64,000 bases of DNA from CBDCVO01 sp965223085. Its GTDB lineage: Bacteria > Pseudomonadota > Gammaproteobacteria > Ga0077536. The position numbers and the translations under genes are program-made. Numbering within the stretch: the first letter of the stretch is position 1; each line of letters opens with the position of its first letter. The stretch lies in the NCBI GenBank assembly GCA_965223085.1, contig OZ244981.1, positions 4,092,001-4,156,000 on the forward strand, read 5' to 3'. This document shows, piece after piece, positions 17,854 to 27,127 of this stretch. The notes below the pieces were generated by a model. That model had not been told where the DNA came from. It made no database searches and saw nothing but the letters and a program-made list of their open reading frames with translations.

Positions 17854-18211
17854 GATCCTCGCCGCAATTTAAGTGACTGTTTTGTCTAATAAATAATCCC
17901 TCTTGACTTTCTGCCCGGCGCGCCCTCGCCCGGCAGTTGCGAATTGAGGTAATTTTCCTCAAAATGACAGCCACTGGACTAGCACCCGAGGGGCCAAAGA
18001 GGCATAATTTCACACCATAAATGACAACAATGGTGGTCGCCAGCTGATCACGGGCCAAAAGTGAGGGCCGGAACACATTTCATAAAGTTTTAATAATTGT
18101 GGTGCAGGATCACCACGAAGCGGATTAGAACCAAATAATCAATCAGGCTTTACAACCCCGACGCAATGCAAGCAAAGGGATGAATAGCTGCTAATTGGAG
18201 GTTACGTGGAT
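17854..18211 (+). other. intergenic region before the VPLPA-CTERM gene
   Basis: A 350-bp non-coding stretch. Two short hairpins are visible: TTGAGG/CCTCAA (17944-17962) and GTGGTG/CACCAC (18099-18116). Neither is followed by a T-run, so they look more like binding sites or leader structure than terminators. The final GGAGG at 18197-18201 serves the next gene. No sigma-54 motif was found here, although such promoters precede PEP-CTERM genes in some bacteria. Confidence 0.4.
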
Positions 18212-18871
18212 ATGAAACTAACCAAATCAATCATCGGTCCTACCCTCGTTGCGCTGGGGATGGCCGCGGGTAACGCTTATGGCGCGTCGGTAACGCTAAG
18301 TAATGAAAATAGCAGTGACAGCGGTACTGAGCTTTTTGACCACACGAACAATTCCGTGGTGGCAGTAGATGACGATACCGTACATGTGGTGCTCGGCTTA
18401 GACGGCTTCAGCGCATCATCTGCCGCGTTGACGGAGCCGGGTTCAAGGCTTGATACATCGTCCATGATCATCACGCCGGATGCAGGCTACCGTATCACTT
18501 CGGTTCGATATGTCGAAGAAGGTAATTGGAGTGTCAACAACGGCATTGTGATCGGCGACGGATCATTAGTTGTCAACGGTATCGGTGCGGATTTAGGGAG
18601 CACCTTTGTGGTGGCTCAAACGGGCTCGGCAAGCGGCGATTTCGGCTTCGACATTACGATAGGCGGCTTGACGGCGGAAGTGGTTGACGTCTCCGCGACC
18701 AATAGCTTGACCGCGGCGGTAATAGCAGCAGCGAGTTCGTCGGCAGAAATCAACAAGACGTCAGCCTATATGGAAGTAGAACTCGCACCCATCCCAATCC
18801 CACCGGCTGTTTGGATGCTGGGTTCAGCCTTAGTTGGCCTAGCCACTGTACGCCGTAAAAATGCTGCCTAA
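18212..18871 (+). CDS. secreted protein with VPLPA/PEP-CTERM exosortase sorting signal
   Basis: The N terminus is a signal peptide (MKLTKSIIGPTLVALGMAAG, cleavage probably after NAYGA). The middle is a Ser/Thr/Gly/Asp-rich beta-type domain without cysteine. The end has the tripartite sorting signal: PIPIPPAVW motif, hydrophobic helix (MLGSALVGLATV) and a basic RRK tail. This matches the VPLPA-CTERM variant of PEP-CTERM, recognised and cleaved by a proteobacterial exosortase; such proteins go with exopolysaccharide and biofilm loci. No exosortase gene is in the window. GTG at 18206 is an alternative start, but GGAGG spacing (10 nt) and the signal peptide favour ATG at 18212. A strong terminator follows. 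Confidence 0.85.
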   Translation: MKLTKSIIGPTLVALGMAAGNAYGASVTLSNENSSDSGTELFDHTNNSVVAVDDDTVHVVLGLDGFSASSAALTEPGSRLDTSSMIITPDAGYRITSVRYVEEGNWSVNNGIVIGDGSLVVNGIGADLGSTFVVAQTGSASGDFGFDITIGGLTAEVVDVSATNSLTAAVIAAASSSAEINKTSAYMEVELAPIPIPPAVWMLGSALVGLATVRRKNAA

Positions 18872-18901
18872 ACCGCACGCTTTAAGCGCTTAAAATAAAA
18901 A

Positions 18902-18926
18902 CCCCGGCTCAGCGCCGGGGTTTTTT
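18902..18926 (+). terminator. intrinsic terminator between convergent genes
   Basis: Stem CCCCGGC (18902-18908) and GCCGGGG (18914-18920) with loop TCAGC, followed by six T and preceded by a run of A. It ends the VPLPA-CTERM transcript and, read the other way, the ileS transcript. Confidence 0.92.
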
Positions 18927-18966
18927 CATGTGCACTGCACCGTGCGTCTATCTCGTTTGGCTGGAT

Positions 18967-21900
18967 TCACACACATTGCACGGCGACTTTCACGGCCTCG
19001 TCATTGATGGTGAATTCTTCCACCCCGTCCCAGCGTTGGTCCGCGAGCGTTGTGGTAATACCTAGCGCCGCCGCGAGCACTTCGCGTTTGATGTAATCCA
19101 TGTGAGTGTGAACCGCATCCGTTAATACCGCGTCGGTCGTCACAAGCTCGACTTCAATGCGCTGCGTGAGTTCGAGATCGATCGCTTTGCGCATATTTTG
19201 GATGCGGTTGACCAATTCGCGCGCCAAACCTTCAGCTTTCAAAGTCTCGTCGACCTGCGTGTCGAGTGCCACCGTGACAGTACCCTCTTGCGCGACGATC
19301 CAATCACCCAGTTCTTCGCTGCGGATCTCCACATCGTCTAAATCGATAGATACTTTTTCATCCGCCAGCGCTAAGACCAGCGAGCCGTTGGCAAGCAAGG
19401 CCGCGATATCGTCCTCCGGCAGGTCGGCAATTAATGCCGCGATATGCTTCATTTGTTTCCCGAGGCGCGGCCCTAAGCGTTGAAAATTCGCCTTTCCCGC
19501 GCGTTTGACGACACTCGCGGCGTCGTCGATATATTCGATCGTTTTGATGTTGACTTCATCGAGGACCACATCGCGAACGGCATCGACGACATTAGCGTCC
19601 ACACCGGCGGGCCCAGTCACGACCAAGATCCGCGCTAAGGGTTGGCGCACGTTCAAGCGCGCACGATTACGCAACAGCAATACCAGTGACACCACGGTCC
19701 GCGCCACACCCATACGTTGCTCGAGATCGGTGTCGATATAAGCCGGCTCCGCGATCGGAAACGTGACCATGTGCACCGACGGGGCTGACGCCAATGCCGT
19801 AGTTTCGTTCAGCGCGCGATACAACCATTCACTGAAAAACGGGGCGATGGGGCTCATCGCTTTAGCAACCGCGAGCAAGCATTCGTACGTCGTCTGATAG
19901 GCGCACAACTTCGCGTGTTCACTGACACTCAGCTCATTACCACCAGATGTTTTTTTTGCGGCCCAAAACCGCGGCCGTGAACGGCGCACGTACCAGTTAG
20001 AAAGTTCGTCAACGAACTGCTCGAGCGCGCGCGCGGCCCGCGTAGCATCGTAGTCGTGATAGGCGGAATCCGCCGCGCCCACCGTGGAATGCAGGCGCGA
20101 CAATATCCAACGGTCGAGCTCCAGTCTGTCCGCAACCGGGATTTGCGCTTCTGCGTAGCGAAAACCATCGATGTTGGCGTAACTCGCCATAAAGCGATAA
20201 ACGTTCTCCAGGGTGCTAAAGAACTTGTTGCGCGTTGCGGTCAGGCCACGCGGTGAAAATTTCATCGCATCCCACGGCGGCGAATTGCTCATCATGTACC
20301 AGCGCACGACGTCGGCACCGTGTTGCTCCACTGTAACGAAAGGATCGACGGTATTACCCTTGGATTTCGACATCTTCTCGCCCTTCTCATCGAGAATAAG
20401 GCCATTGACGACGACGTTTTTGAACGCGACTTCGTCCATTACCAAAGCTGCGATTGCGTGTAAGGTGTAGAACCACCCACGTGTTTGATCGACCCCTTCG
20501 CAGATGAAATCTGCGGGGAAATTTTTCTCAAACGCTACCTTATTTTCGAAAGGATAATGCCATTGCGCGACTGGCATGGCGCCAGAATCGAACCACACGT
20601 CCATGACATCCGGGACCCGCCGCATGGTGCCCCCATCGGGTGCCTCCCAGGTCAGTTCGTCGACGTAAGGTCGATGCAGGTCCAGGTGATCGTCGTCGGG
20701 CAAAACCTGCGCACATTTCTCGCGCAGTTCGGCTATCGAACCGATGACTTCGAAATACCCGGAATCTCTCTGGTCGGAAACCCAAATGGGCAGCGGTGTA
20801 CCCCAATAACGTTTGCGGCTCAGCGCCCAATCCACATTATTTTCCAGCCAATTACCGAAGCGTCCCTCCTTGATCGCCGGGGGATACCAGTTGATGGTGT
20901 TATTTAGCGCTACGAGTCGATCTTTGATCGCGGTGGTGCGAATAAACCAACCTTCGACCGGGTAGCTCATTAGCGGCGTGCCTTTACGCCAGTCGTGGGG
21001 ATAGTTATGCAAATACGACATCTCACGATACAACAGCCCACGCGCCCGCAGATCACGATTGATGAGCTTATTGGCGTCGCGAAACCACTCACCCGCCACC
21101 ACCGGTGCGTGTGGTAAAAACCGTCCGTCCGGTCCAATGGGATTGATGAGCGGTAAGTTTTCCTGACGACCGAGCTCATAATCCTCGGCACCAAAAGCCG
21201 GCGCGATATGCACGATGCCCGTGCCTTCTTCGGTAGAGACGTAGTCACCCGCTACGATCCGGAAACTTTGGCCGTCAGCATCAGCGCCTGGAAGCTCGAA
21301 TAAGGGTTCGTAACGCCGCCCAAGCAGATCTTTGCCTTTGAATTCCGCGACCACCGAATACTCCTCGGTGAGCGCATCGAGCCGCGCTGCTGCTAGGATG
21401 AGCTGTTGCCGTTCTTCGGCGCCAGCGGCCTTTATACCGACCTTCACATAATCGATCTCCGGGCCGACTGCCAGAGCCATATTGGCGATTAGCGTCCACG
21501 GCGTCGTTGTCCAGGCGAGAAAACACAAATTCGGCTCGGCGTCACTGCGAAAGCGTACATAGGCACTCGGATCTGTTATCTCTTGATATCCGAGGCTTAC
21601 TTCGTGCGACGACAATACCGTCCCACTACCGGGGCTATACCATTGAATCTTATGGCCGCGGTAGAGTAAGCCCTTCGCGTAGATTTGCTTGAGCAACCAC
21701 CACACCGACTCTATGTAGGGCGTGTGGTAGGTGACATACGGCTGCTCGAGATCAACCCAATAGCCGATCCGGCGCGTGAGTTCGTCCCAATCACGCTGAT
21801 AAGTCGCAACGCTTTCGCGACACGCGCGATTAAAACGCTCGATACCATAATCCTCAAGCTGCTCGCGGCCGTCTAGCCCGAGCGCCCGTTCGACCTCGAT

Positions 21901-22185
21901 TTCGACCGGCAGGCCGTGCGTGTCCCAGCCCGCCTTGCGTTCTACCCGGTAACCCTTGAGCGTTCGATAACGGCAAAAAACGTCCTTGATGGTGCGACCG
22001 AGCACGTGATGAATCCCGGGTCGCCCGTTGGCGGTCGGCGGCCCTTCGTAGAAACTAAAGTTTGCACCGTCGCAATGCTGGCGTTCACACTGCTCGAAAA
22101 TGCGGTGATCGTCCCACCATTTGAGTATCTCGTGCTCGAGTGCCGTAGGTGTTAAGTTCTTGCTATCCGGAAACTGTTGTGTCAT
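18967..22185 (-). CDS. ileS: isoleucyl-tRNA synthetase, type 2, with GIHH signature
   Basis: IleRS charges tRNA-Ile. At 1072 residues, with opening LEHEILKWWDDHRIFEQC and no C-terminal zinc-finger cysteines, this is the eukaryote-like type 2 enzyme (IleRS2), which is less sensitive to mupirocin than the usual type 1. The class I signature normally HxGH reads G-I-H-H here (residues 57-60, in NGRPGIHHVLGRT). The KMSKSKGNT motif (about residue 605) and editing domain (WTTTPWTLIANMAL, GTGIVHIAPAFGAEDY) are intact. A GxHH swap has been described in some IleRS2 enzymes and linked with extreme mupirocin resistance. Whether it is the only ileS of the genome cannot be told here. It is convergent with the VPLPA gene and divergent from the HD-GYP gene. 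Confidence 0.95.
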   Translation of the reverse strand: MTQQFPDSKNLTPTALEHEILKWWDDHRIFEQCERQHCDGANFSFYEGPPTANGRPGIHHVLGRTIKDVFCRYRTLKGYRVERKAGWDTHGLPVEIEVERALGLDGREQLEDYGIERFNRACRESVATYQRDWDELTRRIGYWVDLEQPYVTYHTPYIESVWWLLKQIYAKGLLYRGHKIQWYSPGSGTVLSSHEVSLGYQEITDPSAYVRFRSDAEPNLCFLAWTTTPWTLIANMALAVGPEIDYVKVGIKAAGAEERQQLILAAARLDALTEEYSVVAEFKGKDLLGRRYEPLFELPGADADGQSFRIVAGDYVSTEEGTGIVHIAPAFGAEDYELGRQENLPLINPIGPDGRFLPHAPVVAGEWFRDANKLINRDLRARGLLYREMSYLHNYPHDWRKGTPLMSYPVEGWFIRTTAIKDRLVALNNTINWYPPAIKEGRFGNWLENNVDWALSRKRYWGTPLPIWVSDQRDSGYFEVIGSIAELREKCAQVLPDDDHLDLHRPYVDELTWEAPDGGTMRRVPDVMDVWFDSGAMPVAQWHYPFENKVAFEKNFPADFICEGVDQTRGWFYTLHAIAALVMDEVAFKNVVVNGLILDEKGEKMSKSKGNTVDPFVTVEQHGADVVRWYMMSNSPPWDAMKFSPRGLTATRNKFFSTLENVYRFMASYANIDGFRYAEAQIPVADRLELDRWILSRLHSTVGAADSAYHDYDATRAARALEQFVDELSNWYVRRSRPRFWAAKKTSGGNELSVSEHAKLCAYQTTYECLLAVAKAMSPIAPFFSEWLYRALNETTALASAPSVHMVTFPIAEPAYIDTDLEQRMGVARTVVSLVLLLRNRARLNVRQPLARILVVTGPAGVDANVVDAVRDVVLDEVNIKTIEYIDDAASVVKRAGKANFQRLGPRLGKQMKHIAALIADLPEDDIAALLANGSLVLALADEKVSIDLDDVEIRSEELGDWIVAQEGTVTVALDTQVDETLKAEGLARELVNRIQNMRKAIDLELTQRIEVELVTTDAVLTDAVHTHMDYIKREVLAAALGITTTLADQRWDGVEEFTINDEAVKVAVQCV

Positions 22186-22382
22186 GCGGACTGTGGCATG
22201 TTTTCTGTTGTTATTGCTTCGTTTGCCGATACAAACATCGGCGCGATCACACGTTTTCGATCTATTTGGTTACTATGGCCAAAAAGGCCCTCACCATTAT
22301 AGCCTATGGATCACCGAAACTTAGCGCGAGCAATGTGTGTCTATGCGCGGCCGCCGGATCGTTCACAAGTTCGGGGCACTGT

Positions 22383-23615
22383 GTGAAAAGCGACCCTATA
22401 CTCGATTTTCTAGAATTCGTTGAAGGTCAAAAGCGACAGTCCGTACGGCAACTGCTCAACAAGATCCTCGAGAAGAGCCGCCTGCTCACTAGCGCCGAAG
22501 CCGGTACGATCTTTATCGTTCGCTGTCGCGGCAAAAAAAAGTGGCTAGAACCAACATCGATTCAAAATGACGCCGTCGCCGTGCGCCGCGCCGATTTTGT
22601 CGTACCGATCGGACCCGGAACGATCGCCGGAACCGTCGCCCACTCCGGCCAAATTTTGCTGATCGACGACGTCTACAAGCTACCGGCGAATAAGCGCTAC
22701 AACTTCGACCCCTCCCGGGAACACAAATCTTATACCACGCGCTCAATGCTTTGCTTTCCTCTAAAAAACTACCAAGACGAAGTCATCGGCGTCGTACAGT
22801 TGATCAATTGTCGGCCACAGAAACGTCGCGAACCACGACCATTTCCACCGCGAGTCGTTGACCTGGTCACACCAATGGCGCGCGTCATCGGGCATTCAAT
22901 CGAACGTGCCCAAATGCTCGAAAAAATTAAGCTACAGAATACCAAACTACGCGAGCGCAACCGTCTGCTCGCAGCACAACGCGCGACCATCGCTGCACTC
23001 CAAGAGGAAACCGAAGATGCTTTTCGAAGCTCTATCCGGCTAGTGGCTAGGGCGGCTGAAATCCACGACGAAGAAACCGGTAATCACATCGTTCGTGTTA
23101 ATGAATATAGCCGCCTGCTTGCGACACAACTCGATTTGCCAAAATCGTGGTGCGACGAAATCCATTTCAGCGCGCAACTGCATGACGTCGGAAAAATGAG
23201 CGTGGATATCGCAATTCTAAAAAAGCGTGGACCCTTGAATGTTGAAGAACGCGCCGAAATGGACCGTCACACGGTCTATGGACATCACATTTTGTCGGTT
23301 TCCCCACGTCTATCCTTGGGCGCTGAGATCGCACTTAACCATCACGAAAAGTGGGACGGGAGTGGGTACCCAAACAAAAAGCGCGGCAAGGAAATTCCGC
23401 TATCCGCGCGCATCGTGCAAATTGCCGATGTCTACGACGCACTACGTTCGAAGCGCGCGTATAAAACCGCATTCAGTCACCAAAAAACGGTGAAAATTTT
23501 AACCCAAGGCGACGACCGCCTCGATCCACATGCCCATTTCGACCCCGAGTTACTCGACCTATTCGCACGTCAACATCGAGAATTCGCAAACATATGGGAG
23601 CGGTTCCGGGATTAA
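22383..23615 (+). CDS. GAF and HD-GYP domain protein, putative cyclic-di-GMP phosphodiesterase
   Basis: A GAF sensor domain (about residues 20-190, with AEAGTIFIVR, GPGTIAGTVAHSGQ and YTTRSMLCFPLKN) is followed by a coiled linker and a HD-GYP domain. Catalytic motifs are complete: HD in QLHDVGKMSV, then HHEKWDGSGYP and ARIVQIADVYDALRSKRAYK. HD-GYP enzymes hydrolyse cyclic di-GMP. The frame is open from 22149, overlapping ileS, but that part has no domain character; GTG at 22383 (VKSDPILDFLEF) is chosen, with ATG at 22275 as alternative. No membrane segment, so a cytoplasmic enzyme. It is a single gene, convergent with sufE. Confidence 0.85.
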   Translation: MKSDPILDFLEFVEGQKRQSVRQLLNKILEKSRLLTSAEAGTIFIVRCRGKKKWLEPTSIQNDAVAVRRADFVVPIGPGTIAGTVAHSGQILLIDDVYKLPANKRYNFDPSREHKSYTTRSMLCFPLKNYQDEVIGVVQLINCRPQKRREPRPFPPRVVDLVTPMARVIGHSIERAQMLEKIKLQNTKLRERNRLLAAQRATIAALQEETEDAFRSSIRLVARAAEIHDEETGNHIVRVNEYSRLLATQLDLPKSWCDEIHFSAQLHDVGKMSVDIAILKKRGPLNVEERAEMDRHTVYGHHILSVSPRLSLGAEIALNHHEKWDGSGYPNKKRGKEIPLSARIVQIADVYDALRSKRAYKTAFSHQKTVKILTQGDDRLDPHAHFDPELLDLFARQHREFANIWERFRD

Positions 23616-23654
23616 GTGCGCGGTCCGGCGCCCAGCGCCATACCCGCCACGACA

Positions 23655-24119
23655 TTACTTCATTTGCTCTGCTAGCGCCTCCACCGCGAGCTGGCGGATT
23701 TGCTGGACCATGGCGTGCAAGCCGTTGCTGCGCGTCGGTGACAAATGATCCTTAAGCTCGATTGCTTCGATAAAATCTGGTGGGGAAGCGATAATGTCAG
23801 CCGGTTTTCGACCGGAGTAAACTTTAAGTAACAGGGCGATTAGACCAGAGACGATAGCCGAATCACTGATCGCCGCGATATGCAGACGCTCGTCGCGCAT
23901 CTCCGCTACGAGCCACACTTGCGATTGACAACCCTTCAAGCGCCGCTCCTCAACTTTCCATTCATCCGGGAACGACGGCAAGTCGCGACCGCAGTCGATA
24001 ATATATTGGTAGCGATCAGTCCAATCCTCAAACAAGGCAAAAGCTTCGATAATCTCCCTCTGGGCGGCGAGAATCTCCGGCGCGGCGTGCAAGGAAGCTG
24101 TCGTTAGATCATCAGCCAT
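23655..24119 (-). CDS. sufE: SufE-family sulfur acceptor protein
   Basis: SufE takes persulfide sulfur from a cysteine desulfurase for Fe-S cluster assembly. The protein has family length (~154 residues) and the sulfur-accepting cysteine in LKGCQSQVW (Cys64). The C-terminal half (ISDSAIVSGLIALLL, then YSGRKPADI) is typical. ATG at 24119 is preferred over TTG at 24125. The gene follows cysS after about 12 bp on the same strand, so it is likely in one transcript with it. No sufS, sufBCD or csdA is present, and it could serve a CsdA-type desulfurase instead. Confidence 0.9.
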   Translation of the reverse strand: MADDLTTASLHAAPEILAAQREIIEAFALFEDWTDRYQYIIDCGRDLPSFPDEWKVEERRLKGCQSQVWLVAEMRDERLHIAAISDSAIVSGLIALLLKVYSGRKPADIIASPPDFIEAIELKDHLSPTRSNGLHAMVQQIRQLAVEALAEQMK

Positions 24120-24131
24120 GCTCAAACCACT

Positions 24132-25526
24132 TCATTCAACACGCCAAGTCGTGCGATCGCTGGCATCTTCGATGCGAACACCCATGGTCGCAAGTTCATC
24201 ACGAATTTTATCTGCGGTCGACCAATCCTTATTCGCCCGCGCTTGCTGGCGTTGCTCAACAAGGGCTTCAATGCGGCGCACGTCGAGCCCCTGCGCTGGA
24301 GCGTACGAAAACCAATCAGCCGATACGTTTTGCGCGATCCCTAGCTCTTTTGTCGCCGCAACAATGAGCGCTTTCAGTTTTGCTTTTTCAGCACGATTCG
24401 CGCTGGCATTTGCGGCGTTCACGCGCCGCATTAAAATAGACAACGCTAAGGGCGTATTGAGATCGTCGTCCATAGCGTCAAGAAATTCCCTATCAACGGT
24501 GTTCGTCTCGTCAATCACGACGTCCTCCAAACGCTGCAACGCGCCGTAGATTCGGTCGAGTTGCCCTTTTGCTTGTATGAGTTGATCTTCGGTCCAGTTG
24601 ATCGGTTCTCGGTAACGGGTTCGTAACAGCGTTAAGCGCAGTGTTTCACCGTGATGGCGTTGCAGCAACTCGTGGACTAGCGTGACGTTACCGATCGATT
24701 TTGACATCTTTTCGCTGTCGATCTCGACGAATCCGTTGTGCACCCAGTAACGGCAAAACGTGTTTCCATCATGTGCACAGGTGCTTTGCGCGATCTCATT
24801 TTCGTGGTGCGGAAATTTCAGGTCGTTGCCGCCACCGTGAATGTCGATCGTCGTGCCTAGATGTCGCGCGATCATTGCTGAGCATTCGATATGCCACCCG
24901 GGTCGTCCACGCCCCCACGGGCTATTCCAACCGGGTAAATCAGACTCAGACGGCTTCCACAGAACAAAATCGGCCGGGTCCCGTTTGAACGACACGACAT
25001 CAACGCGCGCCCCGGCGATCAGCTCGTCCCGCGTACGTCTAGATAATTTGCCGTAGTCCTTAAAGGAAGGCACGCTGAACAACACGTGGTCCTGTGCAAC
25101 GTAGGCGTGGTTTTTGACAATGAGTCGATCGATCATATTGATAATCGTCTCGATATGCTCAGTTGCGCGCGGTTCGAGCACCGGCGGCAAAACCCCTAAG
25201 GCCGCTACATCACGGTGATAAATATCTATATAGCGCTGCGAAATGACGCTTATTGGCACACCCTCCTGCTGCGCAGCGAGGTTTATTTTGTCGTCGACGT
25301 CAGTAATATTGCGCGCATAAATGACGTTCGCGTAATGACGTTTTAGCACCCGATACAATAAATCGTATACCACCGCCGCGCGCGCGTTGCCGATGTGGGG
25401 TGGGTTATAGACCGTCGGACCGCAGGCGTACATTGTCACGCGCCCACTGTCTTGGGGGACAAAGCGTTCTTTACGCCGCGTCAGCGAGTTATACAATACC
25501 AGGCCGGCAGGCGAAGCACTCGGCAT
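24132..25526 (-). CDS. cysS: cysteinyl-tRNA synthetase
   Basis: A class I synthetase of normal length (464 residues) charging tRNA-Cys. The zinc and ATP-binding features are present: MYACGPTVYNPPHIGNARAA (zinc Cys and HIGH motif as HIGN), WHIECSAM, IHGGGNDLKFPHHENEIAQ and KMSKSIGN. It lies between ahcY and sufE on the minus strand with 18 bp and 12 bp gaps, suggesting a metK-ahcY-cysS-sufE run concerned with sulfur amino acids. Confidence 0.96.
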   Translation of the reverse strand: MPSASPAGLVLYNSLTRRKERFVPQDSGRVTMYACGPTVYNPPHIGNARAAVVYDLLYRVLKRHYANVIYARNITDVDDKINLAAQQEGVPISVISQRYIDIYHRDVAALGVLPPVLEPRATEHIETIINMIDRLIVKNHAYVAQDHVLFSVPSFKDYGKLSRRTRDELIAGARVDVVSFKRDPADFVLWKPSESDLPGWNSPWGRGRPGWHIECSAMIARHLGTTIDIHGGGNDLKFPHHENEIAQSTCAHDGNTFCRYWVHNGFVEIDSEKMSKSIGNVTLVHELLQRHHGETLRLTLLRTRYREPINWTEDQLIQAKGQLDRIYGALQRLEDVVIDETNTVDREFLDAMDDDLNTPLALSILMRRVNAANASANRAEKAKLKALIVAATKELGIAQNVSADWFSYAPAQGLDVRRIEALVEQRQQARANKDWSTADKIRDELATMGVRIEDASDRTTWRVE

Positions 25527-25544
25527 AGTTAAGTCTAGTTTTCC

Positions 25545-27008
25545 TTAGTAGCGGTAATGCTCCGGTTTGTATGGTCCTTTAACCGGCACACCCAAATATT
25601 TCGCCTGCGCACGCGTGAGCACGTCCAGCTCGACACCGAGTTTATTCAAATGCAAACGCGCAACTTTTTCGTCCAACAACTTGGGCAACGTATACACACC
25701 AACGGGATAGTTTTCTGGGTGTTGATAAAACTCAATTTGCGCAATTGTTTGGTTCGTGAAGCTATTCGACATGACGAAACTCGGATGCCCTGTTGCGCAA
25801 CCCAGATTAACAAGCCGTCCCTCAGCTAACAAAATGATACTCTTGCGATCGGATACTTCGATACGATGCACCTGCGGCTTCACTTCGTGCCACTTGTAAC
25901 GCTTCATTTTTTCGACTTGTATCTCACTATCAAAATGCCCGATATTGCATACGACGGCCAAATTCTTCATCTGCCGCATGTGACGCTCTGTTATGACATC
26001 GCAGCAACCTGTGGTGGTCACAAAGATATCCCCGATCTTGCAGGCCGCATCCATCGTCATTACTTCATAGCCTTCCATCGCCGCCTGCAAAGCGCAGATC
26101 GGATCGATTTCTGTGACGACGACCCGAGCCCCTTGACCGCGTAAGGACTGGCAGCATCCTTTGCCGACGTCACCATAGCCCGCGACTACAGCAACTTTTC
26201 CGGAAATCATGACATCGGTTGCACGGTTGATAGCGTCAACCAAGGAGTGGCGACAACCATAGAGGTTATCGAATTTCGACTTTGTCACAGAATCGTTGAC
26301 GTTCATCGCTGCGAACAACAACTCGCCCTTCGCGGCCATCTGGTAGAGCCGATGAACGCCAGTTGTGGTCTCCTCCGTGACGCCTTTAATCCCAGGAGCA
26401 ACGCGATGAAAGCGTTGTGGGTCCCGGCGCAACGATTTTTTTAGTTGATTGAAAAGGGCTTTTTCCTCGGGATTCGACGGCTTCGCGATCACAGAGGGAT
26501 TTTCTTCGGCTTGATAACCGAGGTGCACAAACAGCGTGGCGTCACCACCGTCATCGAGAATCATATTGGGACCACGGCCATTGCCCCAATCCAAAATTCG
26601 ATCGGTAAATTCCCAGTACTCTTCCAAGGACTCACCTTTGTAGGCAAACACCGGGGTGCCGGTTTTAGCGATCGCCGCCGCTGCGTGATCTTGGGTAGAA
26701 AAAATATTGCAGCTTGCCCAACGTACCCGCGCACCTAATGCCTGCAACGTTTCGATCAACACCGCAGTTTGTATCGTCATATGCAAAGAACCAGCGATGA
26801 GCGCGCCCTTTAACGGCTGCTCTTTCTTAAACTCATCTCGAGTCGCCATTAATCCCGGCATTTCATGCTCCGCCAGTTCGATTTCGGTACGACCGAAATT
26901 TGCGAGCCCAATGTCCGCGATGACATAGTCTTTACGCTTGCCGCTAGCCGTCGTTTGCCGCCGCCGTGCAGTATTGATTTTCCTCACATTACTAGCCGCT
27001 CTAACCAT
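25545..27008 (-). CDS. ahcY: S-adenosylhomocysteine hydrolase
   Basis: AhcY splits S-adenosylhomocysteine into adenosine and homocysteine, relieving product inhibition of methyltransferases. Motifs: substrate site GSLHMTIQTAVLIETL and CNIFSTQDHAAAAIA, NAD site VAGYGDVGKGC, and the C-terminal KGPYKPEHYRY that closes the subunit interface. The insert PQRFHRVAPGIKG is of the bacterial long form. ATG at 27008 has GAGGAAATC nine bases upstream; the longer frame begins with TTG at 27023. It follows metK by 119 bp. That gap has no recognisable SAH riboswitch. Confidence 0.96.
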   Translation of the reverse strand: MVRAASNVRKINTARRRQTTASGKRKDYVIADIGLANFGRTEIELAEHEMPGLMATRDEFKKEQPLKGALIAGSLHMTIQTAVLIETLQALGARVRWASCNIFSTQDHAAAAIAKTGTPVFAYKGESLEEYWEFTDRILDWGNGRGPNMILDDGGDATLFVHLGYQAEENPSVIAKPSNPEEKALFNQLKKSLRRDPQRFHRVAPGIKGVTEETTTGVHRLYQMAAKGELLFAAMNVNDSVTKSKFDNLYGCRHSLVDAINRATDVMISGKVAVVAGYGDVGKGCCQSLRGQGARVVVTEIDPICALQAAMEGYEVMTMDAACKIGDIFVTTTGCCDVITERHMRQMKNLAVVCNIGHFDSEIQVEKMKRYKWHEVKPQVHRIEVSDRKSIILLAEGRLVNLGCATGHPSFVMSNSFTNQTIAQIEFYQHPENYPVGVYTLPKLLDEKVARLHLNKLGVELDVLTRAQAKYLGVPVKGPYKPEHYRY

Positions 27009-27127
27009 TATCGATTTCCTCAACTATTAGGGATTATATTTAGGGTCACAAATCCGTAACGAGCGGCGCCGCGATGAGCGCGCCTCTACGTTAAAACACT
27101 TTTGCGTGGGTCCGAGCAGCTATGCGA

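Noticed and set aside
23624..23641. GGCGC-CCA-GCGCC hairpin between the HD-GYP and sufE genes
   Set aside because: No T-run on either side, so it is not called as a terminator.
27009..27127. SAH riboswitch in the metK-ahcY gap
   Set aside because: The gap has GC-rich hairpins (GGCGC/GCGCC) but lacks the conserved GAGGAGCGCUGC and AGGCUCG elements of the SAH riboswitch.
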